A DNA stretch of 64,000 nt from Bifidobacterium [indicum] DSM 20214 = LMG 11587 (GTDB lineage: Bacteria; Actinomycetota; Actinomycetes; Actinomycetales; Bifidobacteriaceae), in the NCBI RefSeq assembly GCF_000706765.1, contig NZ_CP006018.1:496001-560000 (forward strand), in the 5' to 3' direction. Both the position numbers and the translations under genes were made by a program. Below, piece after piece: positions 9,301 through 18,081 of the stretch (position 1 is its first letter; each line of letters opens with the position of its first letter). The notes under the pieces were generated by a model. It saw only the letters and a program-made list of their open reading frames with translations. It did no database searches and was not told where the DNA came from.

Positions 9301-9327
9301 ATCCCGGTCGGGTGAACCGGCCGGGAT
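9301..9327 (+). promoter_or_regulatory. Intercistronic hairpin between permease and GH30
   Basis: ATCCCGGTCGG (9301-9311) pairs along all 11 positions, one of them G-U, with CCGGCCGGGAT (9317-9327) around the loop GTGAA, 18 bases after the permease stop. No T-run follows. Such a stem can act as a processing or 3'-stabilising element that makes permease mRNA differ in abundance from hydrolase mRNA. A hairpin in the equivalent position occurs in the sucrose operon at 48232-48263. Confidence 0.5.
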
Positions 9328-9377
9328 CCACGGTTGAGAGTGTATTAAGGAAGATTATGCAAAGGAGCGAAGGATTT

Positions 9378-10733
9378 ATGAACGGAAGTACTGGGCCTAT
9401 TTGGGTCTCGACCACTCGTCAGCGAGCCATGCAGGAGCAGCCGCTGAGTGTATCAAGGTTGGAATCGTCCACCGATCTGGAATGGAGCGGTGCCAGATTG
9501 CAGGCTCTGAGAGGGTTCGGCGGCTGCTTTAATGAGCTGGGCTGGCTACCCCTGCAGGAGTTGGGAAGTGAAGATCGAGAACAGGTCATCCGTGAGCTCT
9601 TCAGTCCTGACGAGCTGAATCTGACCTTCAATAGGACTCCAGTGGGTGCCAACGACTTCGCGGCGGGTTGGTACAGCTACGACGAGACCGATGGCGACTA
9701 TGACCTGAACCACTTCAGCGTCGACCATGATGAGCAGACCCTGATTCCATATATTCGACAGGCTCAGAAATATCAACCAAATATGGGACTTTTTGCCAGT
9801 CCCTGGAGCCCGCCCACCTGGATGAAAAGGCCTAAGGTCTACAATTTTGGCAGGATTGACATGAGCGAGCGCAACCTTTCTGCATATGCCCGCTACCTTC
9901 TGCGTTACGTCCGAGAGTATGACCGCCGTGGCATCCACATTGACCAGCTGCATGTGCAGAATGAGGTTTTTGCGGACCAGAAATTCCCCTCCTGCCTATG
10001 GTCCAGCGAAGACATGCGCATCTTCATTCGAGACTATCTGGGGCCGCTTTTCGCCAGAGAAGCTCCGGATACCGCCATCTTCCTGGGTACGCTCAACGGT
10101 CCCGAGGACATGAAATTCGGCCCCGGGGGCATGGAGCTGGAGAACTACAACAGGTATGTGGACAACATCCTCTTCGATGAGGATTGCCGCAGGTTTATCG
10201 CCGGCATCGGATACCAATGGGCCGGGCAGCATGACATCGAGCGCACCCATCTGTCCTGGCCCGAGATCGAGTTGGAGCAGACCGAGTCCGAGTGCGGTAT
10301 GGGTGGCAATACCTGGGAATATGCAGAGTACATCTTCTCGCTCATCAACCGGTATCTGCGTGCCGGAGCGACCTGTTACACATACTGGAACATGGTGCTC
10401 GGTCAGGGTGTATCCACCTGGGGTTGGAGGCAGAATTCGCTCTTCTCGATTGATGCGGACACAGGCCAATTCACGCGAAATCCTGAATATTATGTCATGC
10501 GCCACTTCTCCCACTATGTGCGCCCGGGCGCTCGCCTGCTTGATACCCGTGGCCATTTCAGCTCGATGGCCGCCGCCTTTGAGAACCCGGATGGATCGGT
10601 TGTGGTCGTGGCCCAGAACGCGCTCGATAGAACCATGCCCTTCTCATTCTCGTCGCGAGGAGGGGAAGGCGAGCTAGGCCAGGGTTTCCAGGTGATTCTG
10701 GAACCACGCTCCTTCAACACGTTCGTCCTATAG
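9378..10733 (+). CDS. Glycoside hydrolase family 30 (beta-glucosidase / glucosylceramidase-like)
   Basis: 451-residue cytoplasmic enzyme with a (beta/alpha)8 barrel plus a C-terminal beta-domain. Landmarks are GFGGCFNE near the N-terminus, SPWSPPTWMK, the acid/base glutamate in HVQNEVF (E196) and the nucleophile in ESECGMG (E305), the GH30 signature. There is no signal peptide, so the substrate must be imported. The family includes beta-glucosidases, beta-1,6-glucanases, beta-1,6-galactanases and xylanases, and the activity here is unresolved. ATG at 9378 follows AAAGGAG; ATG at 9357 with its own AAGGA is equally plausible. Second gene of the TetR-flanked operon. Confidence 0.85.
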   Translation: MNGSTGPIWVSTTRQRAMQEQPLSVSRLESSTDLEWSGARLQALRGFGGCFNELGWLPLQELGSEDREQVIRELFSPDELNLTFNRTPVGANDFAAGWYSYDETDGDYDLNHFSVDHDEQTLIPYIRQAQKYQPNMGLFASPWSPPTWMKRPKVYNFGRIDMSERNLSAYARYLLRYVREYDRRGIHIDQLHVQNEVFADQKFPSCLWSSEDMRIFIRDYLGPLFAREAPDTAIFLGTLNGPEDMKFGPGGMELENYNRYVDNILFDEDCRRFIAGIGYQWAGQHDIERTHLSWPEIELEQTESECGMGGNTWEYAEYIFSLINRYLRAGATCYTYWNMVLGQGVSTWGWRQNSLFSIDADTGQFTRNPEYYVMRHFSHYVRPGARLLDTRGHFSSMAAAFENPDGSVVVVAQNALDRTMPFSFSSRGGEGELGQGFQVILEPRSFNTFVL

Positions 10734-10752
10734 ATGCAAATTGGAGCTCATC

Positions 10753-12867
10753 ATGTCAGATAATGCGGTTCACGCCAAGGACCATTCAGCTTCGCGAGGC
10801 GATACGCGCCTTCCGGACAGCCTCATCTTCGGATGCGCCTACTATGACGAGTACATGCCCTATGAGCGGGTTGACAGGGACATGTCGATGATGAAGGCTG
10901 CAGGCATCACCACTATTCGTATCGCTGAATCCACATGGAGCACCCTGGAGCCACAGCCCGGTGTTTTCGACTTCAGCCATGTGGACCGGGTGCTGGATGC
11001 CGCGGGGCGCTTCGGCCTTCAAGTTATCGTAGGCACACCCACCTATGCCGTGCCCGCCTGGCTGGTTGCCATGCACCCGGATGTTCTGGCGGACACTCCC
11101 CAAGGGCCCAACCGATATGGCGCACGTCAGATCATGGACATCGTCAACCCCTCCTACCGATATTATGGCGAGCGCGTCATCCGCAGGCTGGTGAGCCATG
11201 TGGCCGATAACCCCCAGGTGATTGGCTACCAGGTCGACAATGAAACCAAGTACTACGACTGCGTATCGCCCGACATGCAGCGCCTCTTCGTCAAGTACCT
11301 GAGGCGGCGGTTTGACGATGATCTGGATCGTCTCAATGCGGCCTACGGGCTGGACTACTGGTCCAACAGGGTCGACTCCTGGGAGGACTTACCCGACCTG
11401 ACCAGGACCATCAACGCGTCCTTGGGATCGGCTTTCGATCACTTCCGACGCAACCAGGTCAGTAGCTATCTGTCCTGGCAGGCCGACATCGTGCGCGAAT
11501 ATGCCCGCGACGACCAGTTCGTCACCCACAACTTCGATTTCGATTGGGGTCCCGGCTGGTCATACGGGGTCCAGCCTGCCGTCGATCATTTCGAGGCGGC
11601 CGAATGTGTGGACGTGGCCGGTGTGGATATCTACCATCCCACAGAGGATGACCTGACAGGCAAGGAGATCGCCTTCGGCGGGGACATGACCCGCAGTCTG
11701 AAGGGTGGCGACAATTACCTGGTTCTGGAGACCCAGGCCCAGGGGCAGGACGGTTGGCTGCCATACCCGGGTCAGCTGCGTTTGCAGGCATACAGCCATA
11801 TGGCCTCAGGTGCTGACGGGGTCATGTACTGGCACTGGCATTCCATTCACAACTCTTTTGAGACCTACTGGAAGGGTCTGCTCTCGCATGATCTGGAGCC
11901 CAATCCCACCTATGAGGAGGCAGGCGGATTCGGTCGGCAGGTAGCGCAGAAGGGAGTGGGTGAGCGTCTGATTCACCTCCAAAAGCGCAACAAGGTGGCC
12001 ATCATGGTGGGCAATGACTCACTGACCGCCTTGGACTGGTTCGCTCTGGAGACAGGCTTCCCGCGTGAGCAGGGGCAGATCTCCTACAACGACGTGGTCA
12101 GACGGGTATACGATGCCCTATTCGAGCTGAACATCGAGTGTGACTTCGTCAACGACAAGGCCGACGGGTCCTTGCTGGAACAATATGCCATGGTCGTGGT
12201 TCCAGCCCTGTACAGCACCAGTGAGGATACGCTGAGGGCTTTGGATGCCTATGTCCGTAAGGGGGGTCACCTGGTGGCCACGCTGCGCTCGTTCGTGGCG
12301 GATGAGAACCTTAAGGTCTGGCACGACAAGGCCCCGCACCTGCTGACCGATGCATTCGGCATCGATTACAACCAGTTCACCCGCCCCGGAGAGGGATTGA
12401 CCCTGGATCTGCATGGTATGGCCCAGACCGAGCCGACCTGCGAGGGGCTGATTGAACTGCTGAATCCGCGCTCTGGTACCGAGGTCCTGGCTTCCTATGA
12501 CCACCCTGTCTGGGGACGGTATGCGGCCGCGACCCGTCACGATCACGGTCTTGGCAGCGCAGAATGGATCGGTGCTCTTCCATCGGCCCAAGGTATGCGT
12601 CAGTTGCTCTCGGATGCGGCGGATGCAGCCGGTTTGCATGGACCTGCCCGTGACCTGGCCGGTGTGGTTACTGTACGCGAAGGCATCAATGCCATGGGGG
12701 AGCATGTCGCCTACCTGCTCAATTACTCATCTGAGGAAGTCAGGCTTGATTCGCCTTATGAGGGCCACCTGCTGGTGTCCGGCGGACAGTCTGATGCTCA
12801 GGCGCACGTGGGTCAGGGCCAACCCCTGACCATCGGGCCTTGGGATCTGGCAATCATCGTCAAGTAG
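10753..12867 (+). CDS. Glycoside hydrolase family 42 beta-galactosidase-like enzyme
   Basis: 704 residues with GH42 architecture: an N-terminal barrel beginning FGCAYYDEYMP, a trimerisation/flavodoxin-like middle domain (~400-620) and a small C-terminal beta domain. The acid/base glutamate is in YQVDNETK (E164) and the nucleophile in LVLETQ (E326). The start ATG at 10753 has GGAG 6 nt upstream, 19 bases after the GH30 stop. GH42 enzymes act on short beta-galactosides, and some related actinobacterial members act on alpha-L-arabinopyranosides. Clustering with GH30 and GH3 suggests stepwise trimming of a branched plant oligosaccharide. The exact sugar is not determined. Confidence 0.88.
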   Translation: MSDNAVHAKDHSASRGDTRLPDSLIFGCAYYDEYMPYERVDRDMSMMKAAGITTIRIAESTWSTLEPQPGVFDFSHVDRVLDAAGRFGLQVIVGTPTYAVPAWLVAMHPDVLADTPQGPNRYGARQIMDIVNPSYRYYGERVIRRLVSHVADNPQVIGYQVDNETKYYDCVSPDMQRLFVKYLRRRFDDDLDRLNAAYGLDYWSNRVDSWEDLPDLTRTINASLGSAFDHFRRNQVSSYLSWQADIVREYARDDQFVTHNFDFDWGPGWSYGVQPAVDHFEAAECVDVAGVDIYHPTEDDLTGKEIAFGGDMTRSLKGGDNYLVLETQAQGQDGWLPYPGQLRLQAYSHMASGADGVMYWHWHSIHNSFETYWKGLLSHDLEPNPTYEEAGGFGRQVAQKGVGERLIHLQKRNKVAIMVGNDSLTALDWFALETGFPREQGQISYNDVVRRVYDALFELNIECDFVNDKADGSLLEQYAMVVVPALYSTSEDTLRALDAYVRKGGHLVATLRSFVADENLKVWHDKAPHLLTDAFGIDYNQFTRPGEGLTLDLHGMAQTEPTCEGLIELLNPRSGTEVLASYDHPVWGRYAAATRHDHGLGSAEWIGALPSAQGMRQLLSDAADAAGLHGPARDLAGVVTVREGINAMGEHVAYLLNYSSEEVRLDSPYEGHLLVSGGQSDAQAHVGQGQPLTIGPWDLAIIVK

Positions 12868-12892
12868 GTTCGTAAGGAAGGAAGTTGGTCTG

Positions 12893-15193
12893 ATGACAGT
12901 GGATGTTACGGCGCAGGATATGCCCTATCGCAATCCCGACTTGGGAGTGGATGAACGGTTGAATGACCTCGTGGGCCGGATGACCCGTGAGGAGAAGGTC
13001 GGGCAGATGATGCAGGTGGATGCCCGCCAGGGAATTGACAAGGAGGTGGTGGACCAGCACGCCGGATCCCTTCTGCATGTCTCTCCGGAGAACATGGTCA
13101 AGGCCGACGAGGCTGTTCATCGTACCCGTCTGGGCATTCCCCTGCTGATTGGTGACGACTGCATCCATGGACACTCCTTCTTCCGCGGAGCCACCATCTT
13201 TCCCGAGCAGCTCGGCATGGCGGCCTCCTTCGACCCTGATCTGATTCAGAGAATGGGTCGGGCCACAGCCAGGGAGGTGGCTACCACAGGCGTCCACTGG
13301 ACGTTTTCCCCGGTCTTGTGTATAGCAAGGGACACCCGCTGGGGCCGGGTGGATGAGACCTTCGGCGAAGACCCCTACCTGATTGGGGAGATGTCCTCAG
13401 CCATGGTGCGCGGGTATCAGGGCGGATCGGCCTTGACCGGAAAGCTGCCCAAGGATGCCGTGCTGGCCACGGCCAAGCACTTCGCCGGCTATTCCGAGAC
13501 CCAAGGCGGGCGCGACGCCTCCGAGGCGGACCTATCCCACCGCAAACTGCTCTCATGGTTCCTGCCGCCCTTCGAGCGCTTGGCCAGGGAGGGTGTGGCC
13601 ACCTTCATGCTGGGGTATGAGTCCATCGACGGGGTCCCGGTCACCGTCAACGATTGGCTGCTCAGCGATGTTCTTCGCGGGCAGTGGGGCTACCAGGGGA
13701 CCCTGATCACAGACTGGGACAACGTGGGTCGGATGGTCTGGGAACAGAAGGTACAGCCCGACTACACCAGGGCCGCCGCAGCCGCTGTCAAGGCAGGCAA
13801 CGACCTGATCATGACCACGCCCGGCTTCTACCAGGGGGCCCTGGATGCACTGGATTCCGGGTTGCTCCGTGAGGAAGACCTTGATCGAGCGGTCAGGCAC
13901 ATCCTGGCCCTGAAATTCCGTATGGGGCTCTTCGAAGATCCGCGCCTGCCGGATGTTCAGGCCCAGAAGGCGGTCATCAACTCTCCAGAGCATCAGGAGC
14001 TCAATCTCCAGGTGGCTCAGGAGTCGGCGGTTCTTTTGAAGAATGACGGCATCCTTCCCCTGTTCGGCGGGGTGGACGCGGAGGGTCGTCCTCGCGATGA
14101 TGCGGCGCACAGCATTGCCCTGGTGGGGCCGCTGATCGATGATGCCCAGAACCAGCTGGGGGACTGGGCCGGTGGCTCGGGTCAATGCGACTGGATCGAA
14201 GACCAGCCTCGGGAGATGATTTCGACCGTGGCAGACGGGTTGCGTCGGGTGCTGCCGGAGAACTGGACCCTGAACTGCGAGCAGGGTGTCGATATCGTCC
14301 GCTTGGTTGACGACCCGGAGGGCCCGTTCTTCCCGGACGGGCAGCCCAGGCCCAAGGTGGCTGCCCCTGCCGAAATCGATCGGGTCCGGTTCGATAAGGC
14401 CGTCAACCAGGCCAGGCAAAGCGACCTGGTGGTGGCCGTGGTTGGTGACGTGGTCCAGTTGGTGGGCGAGGGCTGCTCGACTGCCACTCTGGAACTCTAC
14501 GGCCCTCAGCGCGATCTCCTGGATGCTCTGGCTCAAACAGGCAAGCCCATGATTGTTGTGCTCATGTCTTCCAAGCCGTTGATTCTGCCCCCGTCCGCAC
14601 AGTCGGCCAGGGCCCTGATCTGGCAGCCTGACCCTGGTATGCAGGGTGGATTGGCCCTGGCCAGGATTCTGGCAGGCATGGTCGAGCCCACGGGCCGACT
14701 GCCCATCACCTTCCCCAGGCATGCCGGGCAGTTGCCGGTCTATTACAACCAGATTCGAGGACAGCACGGCAACCGGTATGCCGACCTGACCCAGGAACCG
14801 GCCTTCGCCTTCGGCCAGGGGATGGGTTACACCACCTTCGCGTACGGACAGCCCCAGGTCGACGGCTCGGACACCGTGGGAGCTGAAGACGTGGTCAGAG
14901 TGTCCGTGGACCTGACCAACACCGGCCGGCTGCCGGGTACCGAGGTGGTCCAGGTCTACATCAGCGACCTGGTGACCTCGGTCAGCTGGGCCGACCGTGA
15001 GCTCAAGGCCTTCCGCAGGGTTCGACTGGATCCGGGGCAGACCTGCAAGGTGGTCTTCGACCTTCCTGTGGCCGAATGGACCCTGGTTGATGCCGAATGC
15101 CGCCGCAAGGTCGAACCGGGTCAGTTCCAGGTGCTGGTGGGGTCATCCTCGCGCAGGGAGGATTTGCAGGCTGTGACGGTGACCGTCGACTGA
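12893..15193 (+). CDS. Glycoside hydrolase family 3 beta-glucosidase (BglX-like)
   Basis: 766 residues: the GH3 N-terminal barrel, an alpha/beta sandwich and a C-terminal fibronectin-III-like domain (from about residue 660; LTNTGRLPGTEVVQVYI). The nucleophile is the aspartate in LITDWDN (D274), and the substrate-binding KHF is in ATAKHFAGY. No signal peptide. ATG at 12893 follows a purine-rich AAGGAAGGAAG tract, 25 bases after the GH42 stop, so it ends the permease-GH30-GH42-GH3 operon. BglX-type enzymes release glucose, or in some members xylose or arabinose, from the non-reducing end of beta-linked oligosaccharides. Confidence 0.9.
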   Translation: MTVDVTAQDMPYRNPDLGVDERLNDLVGRMTREEKVGQMMQVDARQGIDKEVVDQHAGSLLHVSPENMVKADEAVHRTRLGIPLLIGDDCIHGHSFFRGATIFPEQLGMAASFDPDLIQRMGRATAREVATTGVHWTFSPVLCIARDTRWGRVDETFGEDPYLIGEMSSAMVRGYQGGSALTGKLPKDAVLATAKHFAGYSETQGGRDASEADLSHRKLLSWFLPPFERLAREGVATFMLGYESIDGVPVTVNDWLLSDVLRGQWGYQGTLITDWDNVGRMVWEQKVQPDYTRAAAAAVKAGNDLIMTTPGFYQGALDALDSGLLREEDLDRAVRHILALKFRMGLFEDPRLPDVQAQKAVINSPEHQELNLQVAQESAVLLKNDGILPLFGGVDAEGRPRDDAAHSIALVGPLIDDAQNQLGDWAGGSGQCDWIEDQPREMISTVADGLRRVLPENWTLNCEQGVDIVRLVDDPEGPFFPDGQPRPKVAAPAEIDRVRFDKAVNQARQSDLVVAVVGDVVQLVGEGCSTATLELYGPQRDLLDALAQTGKPMIVVLMSSKPLILPPSAQSARALIWQPDPGMQGGLALARILAGMVEPTGRLPITFPRHAGQLPVYYNQIRGQHGNRYADLTQEPAFAFGQGMGYTTFAYGQPQVDGSDTVGAEDVVRVSVDLTNTGRLPGTEVVQVYISDLVTSVSWADRELKAFRRVRLDPGQTCKVVFDLPVAEWTLVDAECRRKVEPGQFQVLVGSSSRREDLQAVTVTVD

Positions 15194-15215
15194 GCTGCAA
15201 TCGCCCCGGGCTGTC

Positions 15216-15238
15216 CGCCAGGTGCGGGTATCCTGGCG
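15216..15238 (+). terminator. Small hairpin after the GH3 gene
   Basis: CGCCAGG (15216-15222) and CCTGGCG (15232-15238) form a perfect 7-bp stem with a 9-nt loop, 23 bases after the stop of the last gene of the beta-glycoside operon and ahead of the -10 of the next gene. No T-run, so a terminator role is tentative. Confidence 0.35.
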
Positions 15239-15280
15239 TGTTGATTGCCTGTGACCTCCGCGCGCTCCTACCATGGCAGC

Positions 15281-16555
15281 ATGAGGGAAAACGGAAGAGT
15301 TGGATATGCACACCTGTTGACGGTGCCCAATCCCCGTCATGTGGACAGCCTGGTCGACTACTTCTCTCGGGGGGCCAAGCCTTCGTCCCAGTGGCGTTTC
15401 GGCGTCGAAATAGAGCACATCCCGGTCAGCAATGACGGAAGCGATGCCCCGGTTCCCTATGAGGGGGAGCGGGGCATAGAGGCCCTGCTTTCGGCCTTGG
15501 AGCCCTACTACGACGGTGATGCGGAATATCGTGAGGATGGGCACCTGGTCGGGCTGAGTCGGCCGGGCTGCGTGGTCTCCCTGGAGCCGGGAAGCCAGGT
15601 GGAGTGTTCGCTGGGTGTGGTGCGCGATCGCCAGGGGTTCGAAGACCTGTACCGCCGCTTTCGTGCGGAAGTGGATCCGATTGCCGAGCGACTGGGGTTC
15701 CGCCTGGTCGAGTATGGGTACCGTCCGGCAGGTTCCTATGCGGATGTGGGGGTCAACCCCAAGGAACGGTATGCGGTCATGAACACCTACCTGGGCCGCA
15801 TCGGCCAATGCGGGCCGATGATGATGCGCAGTACCGCTTCCACCCAGATCAGCATCGACTATCGGGACGAGTCCGATGCCATTGCCAAGATTCGCCTGGG
15901 TACGGCCATCGGTCCCATTCTCGCCTACTTCTTCCGGAACACCCCGGTCTTCGAGGGTAGTCCCAATCGTCTGCCCTTGAGGCGACAGAGGATATGGGAT
16001 TGGCTCGACCCTCAGCGTACCGGCCTGACCCCTGGTCTGTTCGATGATGGATTCGGTTGGGAGGACTACGCCGTTGATGTGCTGTCGACCCCGCTCATGG
16101 TGGCCGACGTCTCCCGCACCCCTGAGGTGGAGGGGCCGGAGGGGAAGCAGGTCTTCATAGCCTGGCATGAGAACGCAGGGGACATCTATCCTGACCGGCG
16201 ACTCAATGACGCCGAGATTGCGCATATCCTGACCACCCACTTCAATGACGTTCGATTGAAGAACTACATCGAACTTCGGCACTGGGACTCCCTGCCCATG
16301 CAGAGGGCCGGCAGGCTCCTTGAAATCGTCGGTGGCATCTTCTACGACCCCGACCGCTTTACCCGGCTGACCGGCTTCCTGGATGGGATCGACGAGGAGA
16401 ACGTGCTGCAAACCAAGGCCGACCTACAGGTGAGGGGCGGTCAGGCCTGTCCCTATGGCCGTCCCCTGGACTTTTGGAGGCAGGTCCTGGGCGCCGAGGA
16501 CACCATGGATGGCCTGCCGGGAGACCCCGAGAATACCGGGCGATTCCAGGACTAG
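15281..16555 (+). CDS. Glutamate-cysteine ligase family 2 (GCS2) protein
   Basis: 424 residues resembling the plant/proteobacterial-type glutamate-cysteine ligase family (COG3572/GCS2). It has WRFGVEIEHIPV at the ATP/Mg-binding N-terminus (corresponding to WRxGxExE), YLGRIGQCGPMMMRSTASTQ in the active-site core, and the C-terminal ELRHWDSLP segment. The family joins glutamate to cysteine or another amine using ATP; in this lineage glutathione synthesis is not a given and no gshB lies nearby. ATG at 15281 sits 6 nt after TACCAT (15269-15274), suggesting a leaderless transcript. An in-frame TTG upstream at 15245 is less likely. Confidence 0.75.
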   Translation: MRENGRVGYAHLLTVPNPRHVDSLVDYFSRGAKPSSQWRFGVEIEHIPVSNDGSDAPVPYEGERGIEALLSALEPYYDGDAEYREDGHLVGLSRPGCVVSLEPGSQVECSLGVVRDRQGFEDLYRRFRAEVDPIAERLGFRLVEYGYRPAGSYADVGVNPKERYAVMNTYLGRIGQCGPMMMRSTASTQISIDYRDESDAIAKIRLGTAIGPILAYFFRNTPVFEGSPNRLPLRRQRIWDWLDPQRTGLTPGLFDDGFGWEDYAVDVLSTPLMVADVSRTPEVEGPEGKQVFIAWHENAGDIYPDRRLNDAEIAHILTTHFNDVRLKNYIELRHWDSLPMQRAGRLLEIVGGIFYDPDRFTRLTGFLDGIDEENVLQTKADLQVRGGQACPYGRPLDFWRQVLGAEDTMDGLPGDPENTGRFQD

Positions 16556-16623
16556 CATTCAGCGCGAAACTGCTGAATTAGACAAACCACTGGTGCCGGG
16601 TTACACTCTGTTGTGTTGATAAA

Positions 16624-16638
16624 ACGTTATAGCAACGT
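16624..16638 (+). promoter_or_regulatory. Short inverted repeat upstream of the nucleoside operon
   Basis: ACGTT (16624-16628), five-base spacer, AACGT (16634-16638), 24 bases before the GNAT start codon and overlapping a TTATAG hexamer that could be a -10. It is a possible operator for the LacI regulator encoded at 19681, but it does not resemble the palindrome in front of that regulator's own gene. Low confidence. Confidence 0.3.
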
Positions 16639-16662
16639 AAGCACTCAAAGGAGAGGATTCCA

Positions 16663-17130
16663 ATGGAGGTCGTCATACGGCACGATGCACTGACTCCGGA
16701 ACTCTATGAACGGGTGCGCTCGACTGCTGACTTTCATCCTTACCCCATCGATGATGTGAAGGCGGCCTTGGACGGTGGTTACTGCTCGGTCGTGGCCGAC
16801 GTAGACGGTGAGCCAGCCGGTATAGGCCGGGTCGTGGCCGACGGGCGCATCGCCTTCTTCATCAAGGACCTCGTGGTGTTGCCCCCTTGCCGTCACCAGG
16901 GCGTGGGAAGTGCCATCCTCCAGGCTCTGCTGGACCGAATTGGCCAAGAGGCCTGTGAGCATGCCTACGTAGGGCTGATGGCCACCCCCGGCAAGGAAGG
17001 CTTCTACGAGGAGCATGGTTTTACCCGGCGACCCGGTCCGGGTCTGGGAAGCGGGATGGTCCTCTTTCTGGATGGTGCCTATGAAGCGCGAGTATCAACT
17101 GTAAACAAATCAAAGGAGAAGGAATCATGA
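16663..17130 (+). CDS. GNAT-family N-acetyltransferase
   Basis: 155 residues with the GNAT fold. The acetyl-CoA-binding loop is in LVVLPPCRHQGVGSAILQAL (motif A, about residues 69-88), with a C-terminal FYEEHGFTRRP (motif B). The start ATG at 16663 follows AAAGGAGAGG. Its stop overlaps the start of the nucleoside hydrolase gene by 4 bases (ATGA), implying translational coupling. Being first in a nucleoside-salvage operon is unusual; it might acetylate a nucleoside-derived amine or act on an unrelated small molecule. Substrate unknown. Confidence 0.85.
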   Translation: MEVVIRHDALTPELYERVRSTADFHPYPIDDVKAALDGGYCSVVADVDGEPAGIGRVVADGRIAFFIKDLVVLPPCRHQGVGSAILQALLDRIGQEACEHAYVGLMATPGKEGFYEEHGFTRRPGPGLGSGMVLFLDGAYEARVSTVNKSKEKES

Positions 17131-18047
17131 ATCCTACACCTGTCATCATCGATACCGACCCGGGAATCGACGATGCCGTCGCCATCGCCCTGGCATTGTT
17201 CTCGCCCCGGCTGGATGTGCGTCTGATTACCACGGTGGCCGGCAACGTCGGCTTGGACAAGACCACACTGAACGCCCTGCGGTTGCTGACCTATTTCGAG
17301 CGACCCATTCCGGTGGCCCAGGGGGCCCCCGCTCCTCTGCTGGAGCCGTTCGTGGATGCCAGTGACATCCATGGAAAGACCGGAATGGAGGGCTTCGACT
17401 TCCCTGAGCCCGATCGCTCACTGCTGCTGAAGGAAAATGCGATCGAGGCCATGCGCAAGGAGATCATGGACTCGTCCGAACCAGTCACCCTGGTGACCAT
17501 CGGGCCGCTGACCAATATCGCCCTCCTGCTCAAGGTCTACCCAGAGGTCGCCAAGGGGATTGGACGGATCGCCATGATGGGAGGCTCCACTGCCCGCGGC
17601 AACCGTGGCGTCATGTCCGAGTTCAATATAGCCACGGATCCCGAGGCCGCTGCCATTGTCTTCGAGTCGGGAATCCCCATCGTCATGGCCGGTTTGGACG
17701 TCGGTCTCAAGGCCCTGGTCCTGCCCGAGGACAGCGCTCAGCTGCCTGCCATGGGGAAGGTGGGCACGATGACCCACGACCTGTTCAAGAAGTACCGCGG
17801 AGGAAGCTTCGCCACGGGTCTGAAGATGTACGATCCCTGCGCGGTCGCGTGCATCCTGGCTCCCGAACTCTTCGAATTCGCCGAAACCTCCGTTGAGGTG
17901 GAGCTGGCGCAGGGTCCGACCCGCGGTTGCACCGTCGTTGACCTGAAGGGCTATCGGAACCGCGCCGCCAACGCTTCCGTCGCTGTCGATGTGGATTCCG
18001 AAGGATTCCGGGCCTGGTTCCTGGACGGCATGAGCAAGTGCATTTGA
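17127..18047 (+). CDS. Ribonucleoside hydrolase (IUNH family)
   Basis: 306 residues with the calcium-chelating N-terminal signature IDTDPGIDDAVA (about residues 8-19) and the conserved TIGPLTN and EFNIATDPEAA segments of inosine-uridine-preferring nucleoside hydrolases. These cytoplasmic enzymes split ribonucleosides to free base and ribose. ATG at 17127 overlaps the upstream GNAT stop and is preceded by AAAGGAGAAGG. The next gene is a DcuC-family permease 34 bases downstream, so the pair probably imports and cleaves nucleosides. Base preference (purine or pyrimidine) cannot be resolved. Confidence 0.93.
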   Translation: MNPTPVIIDTDPGIDDAVAIALALFSPRLDVRLITTVAGNVGLDKTTLNALRLLTYFERPIPVAQGAPAPLLEPFVDASDIHGKTGMEGFDFPEPDRSLLLKENAIEAMRKEIMDSSEPVTLVTIGPLTNIALLLKVYPEVAKGIGRIAMMGGSTARGNRGVMSEFNIATDPEAAAIVFESGIPIVMAGLDVGLKALVLPEDSAQLPAMGKVGTMTHDLFKKYRGGSFATGLKMYDPCAVACILAPELFEFAETSVEVELAQGPTRGCTVVDLKGYRNRAANASVAVDVDSEGFRAWFLDGMSKCI

Positions 18048-18081
18048 TAACAAAAGTAAGATCAAGAAAGAGAGTCAATAG

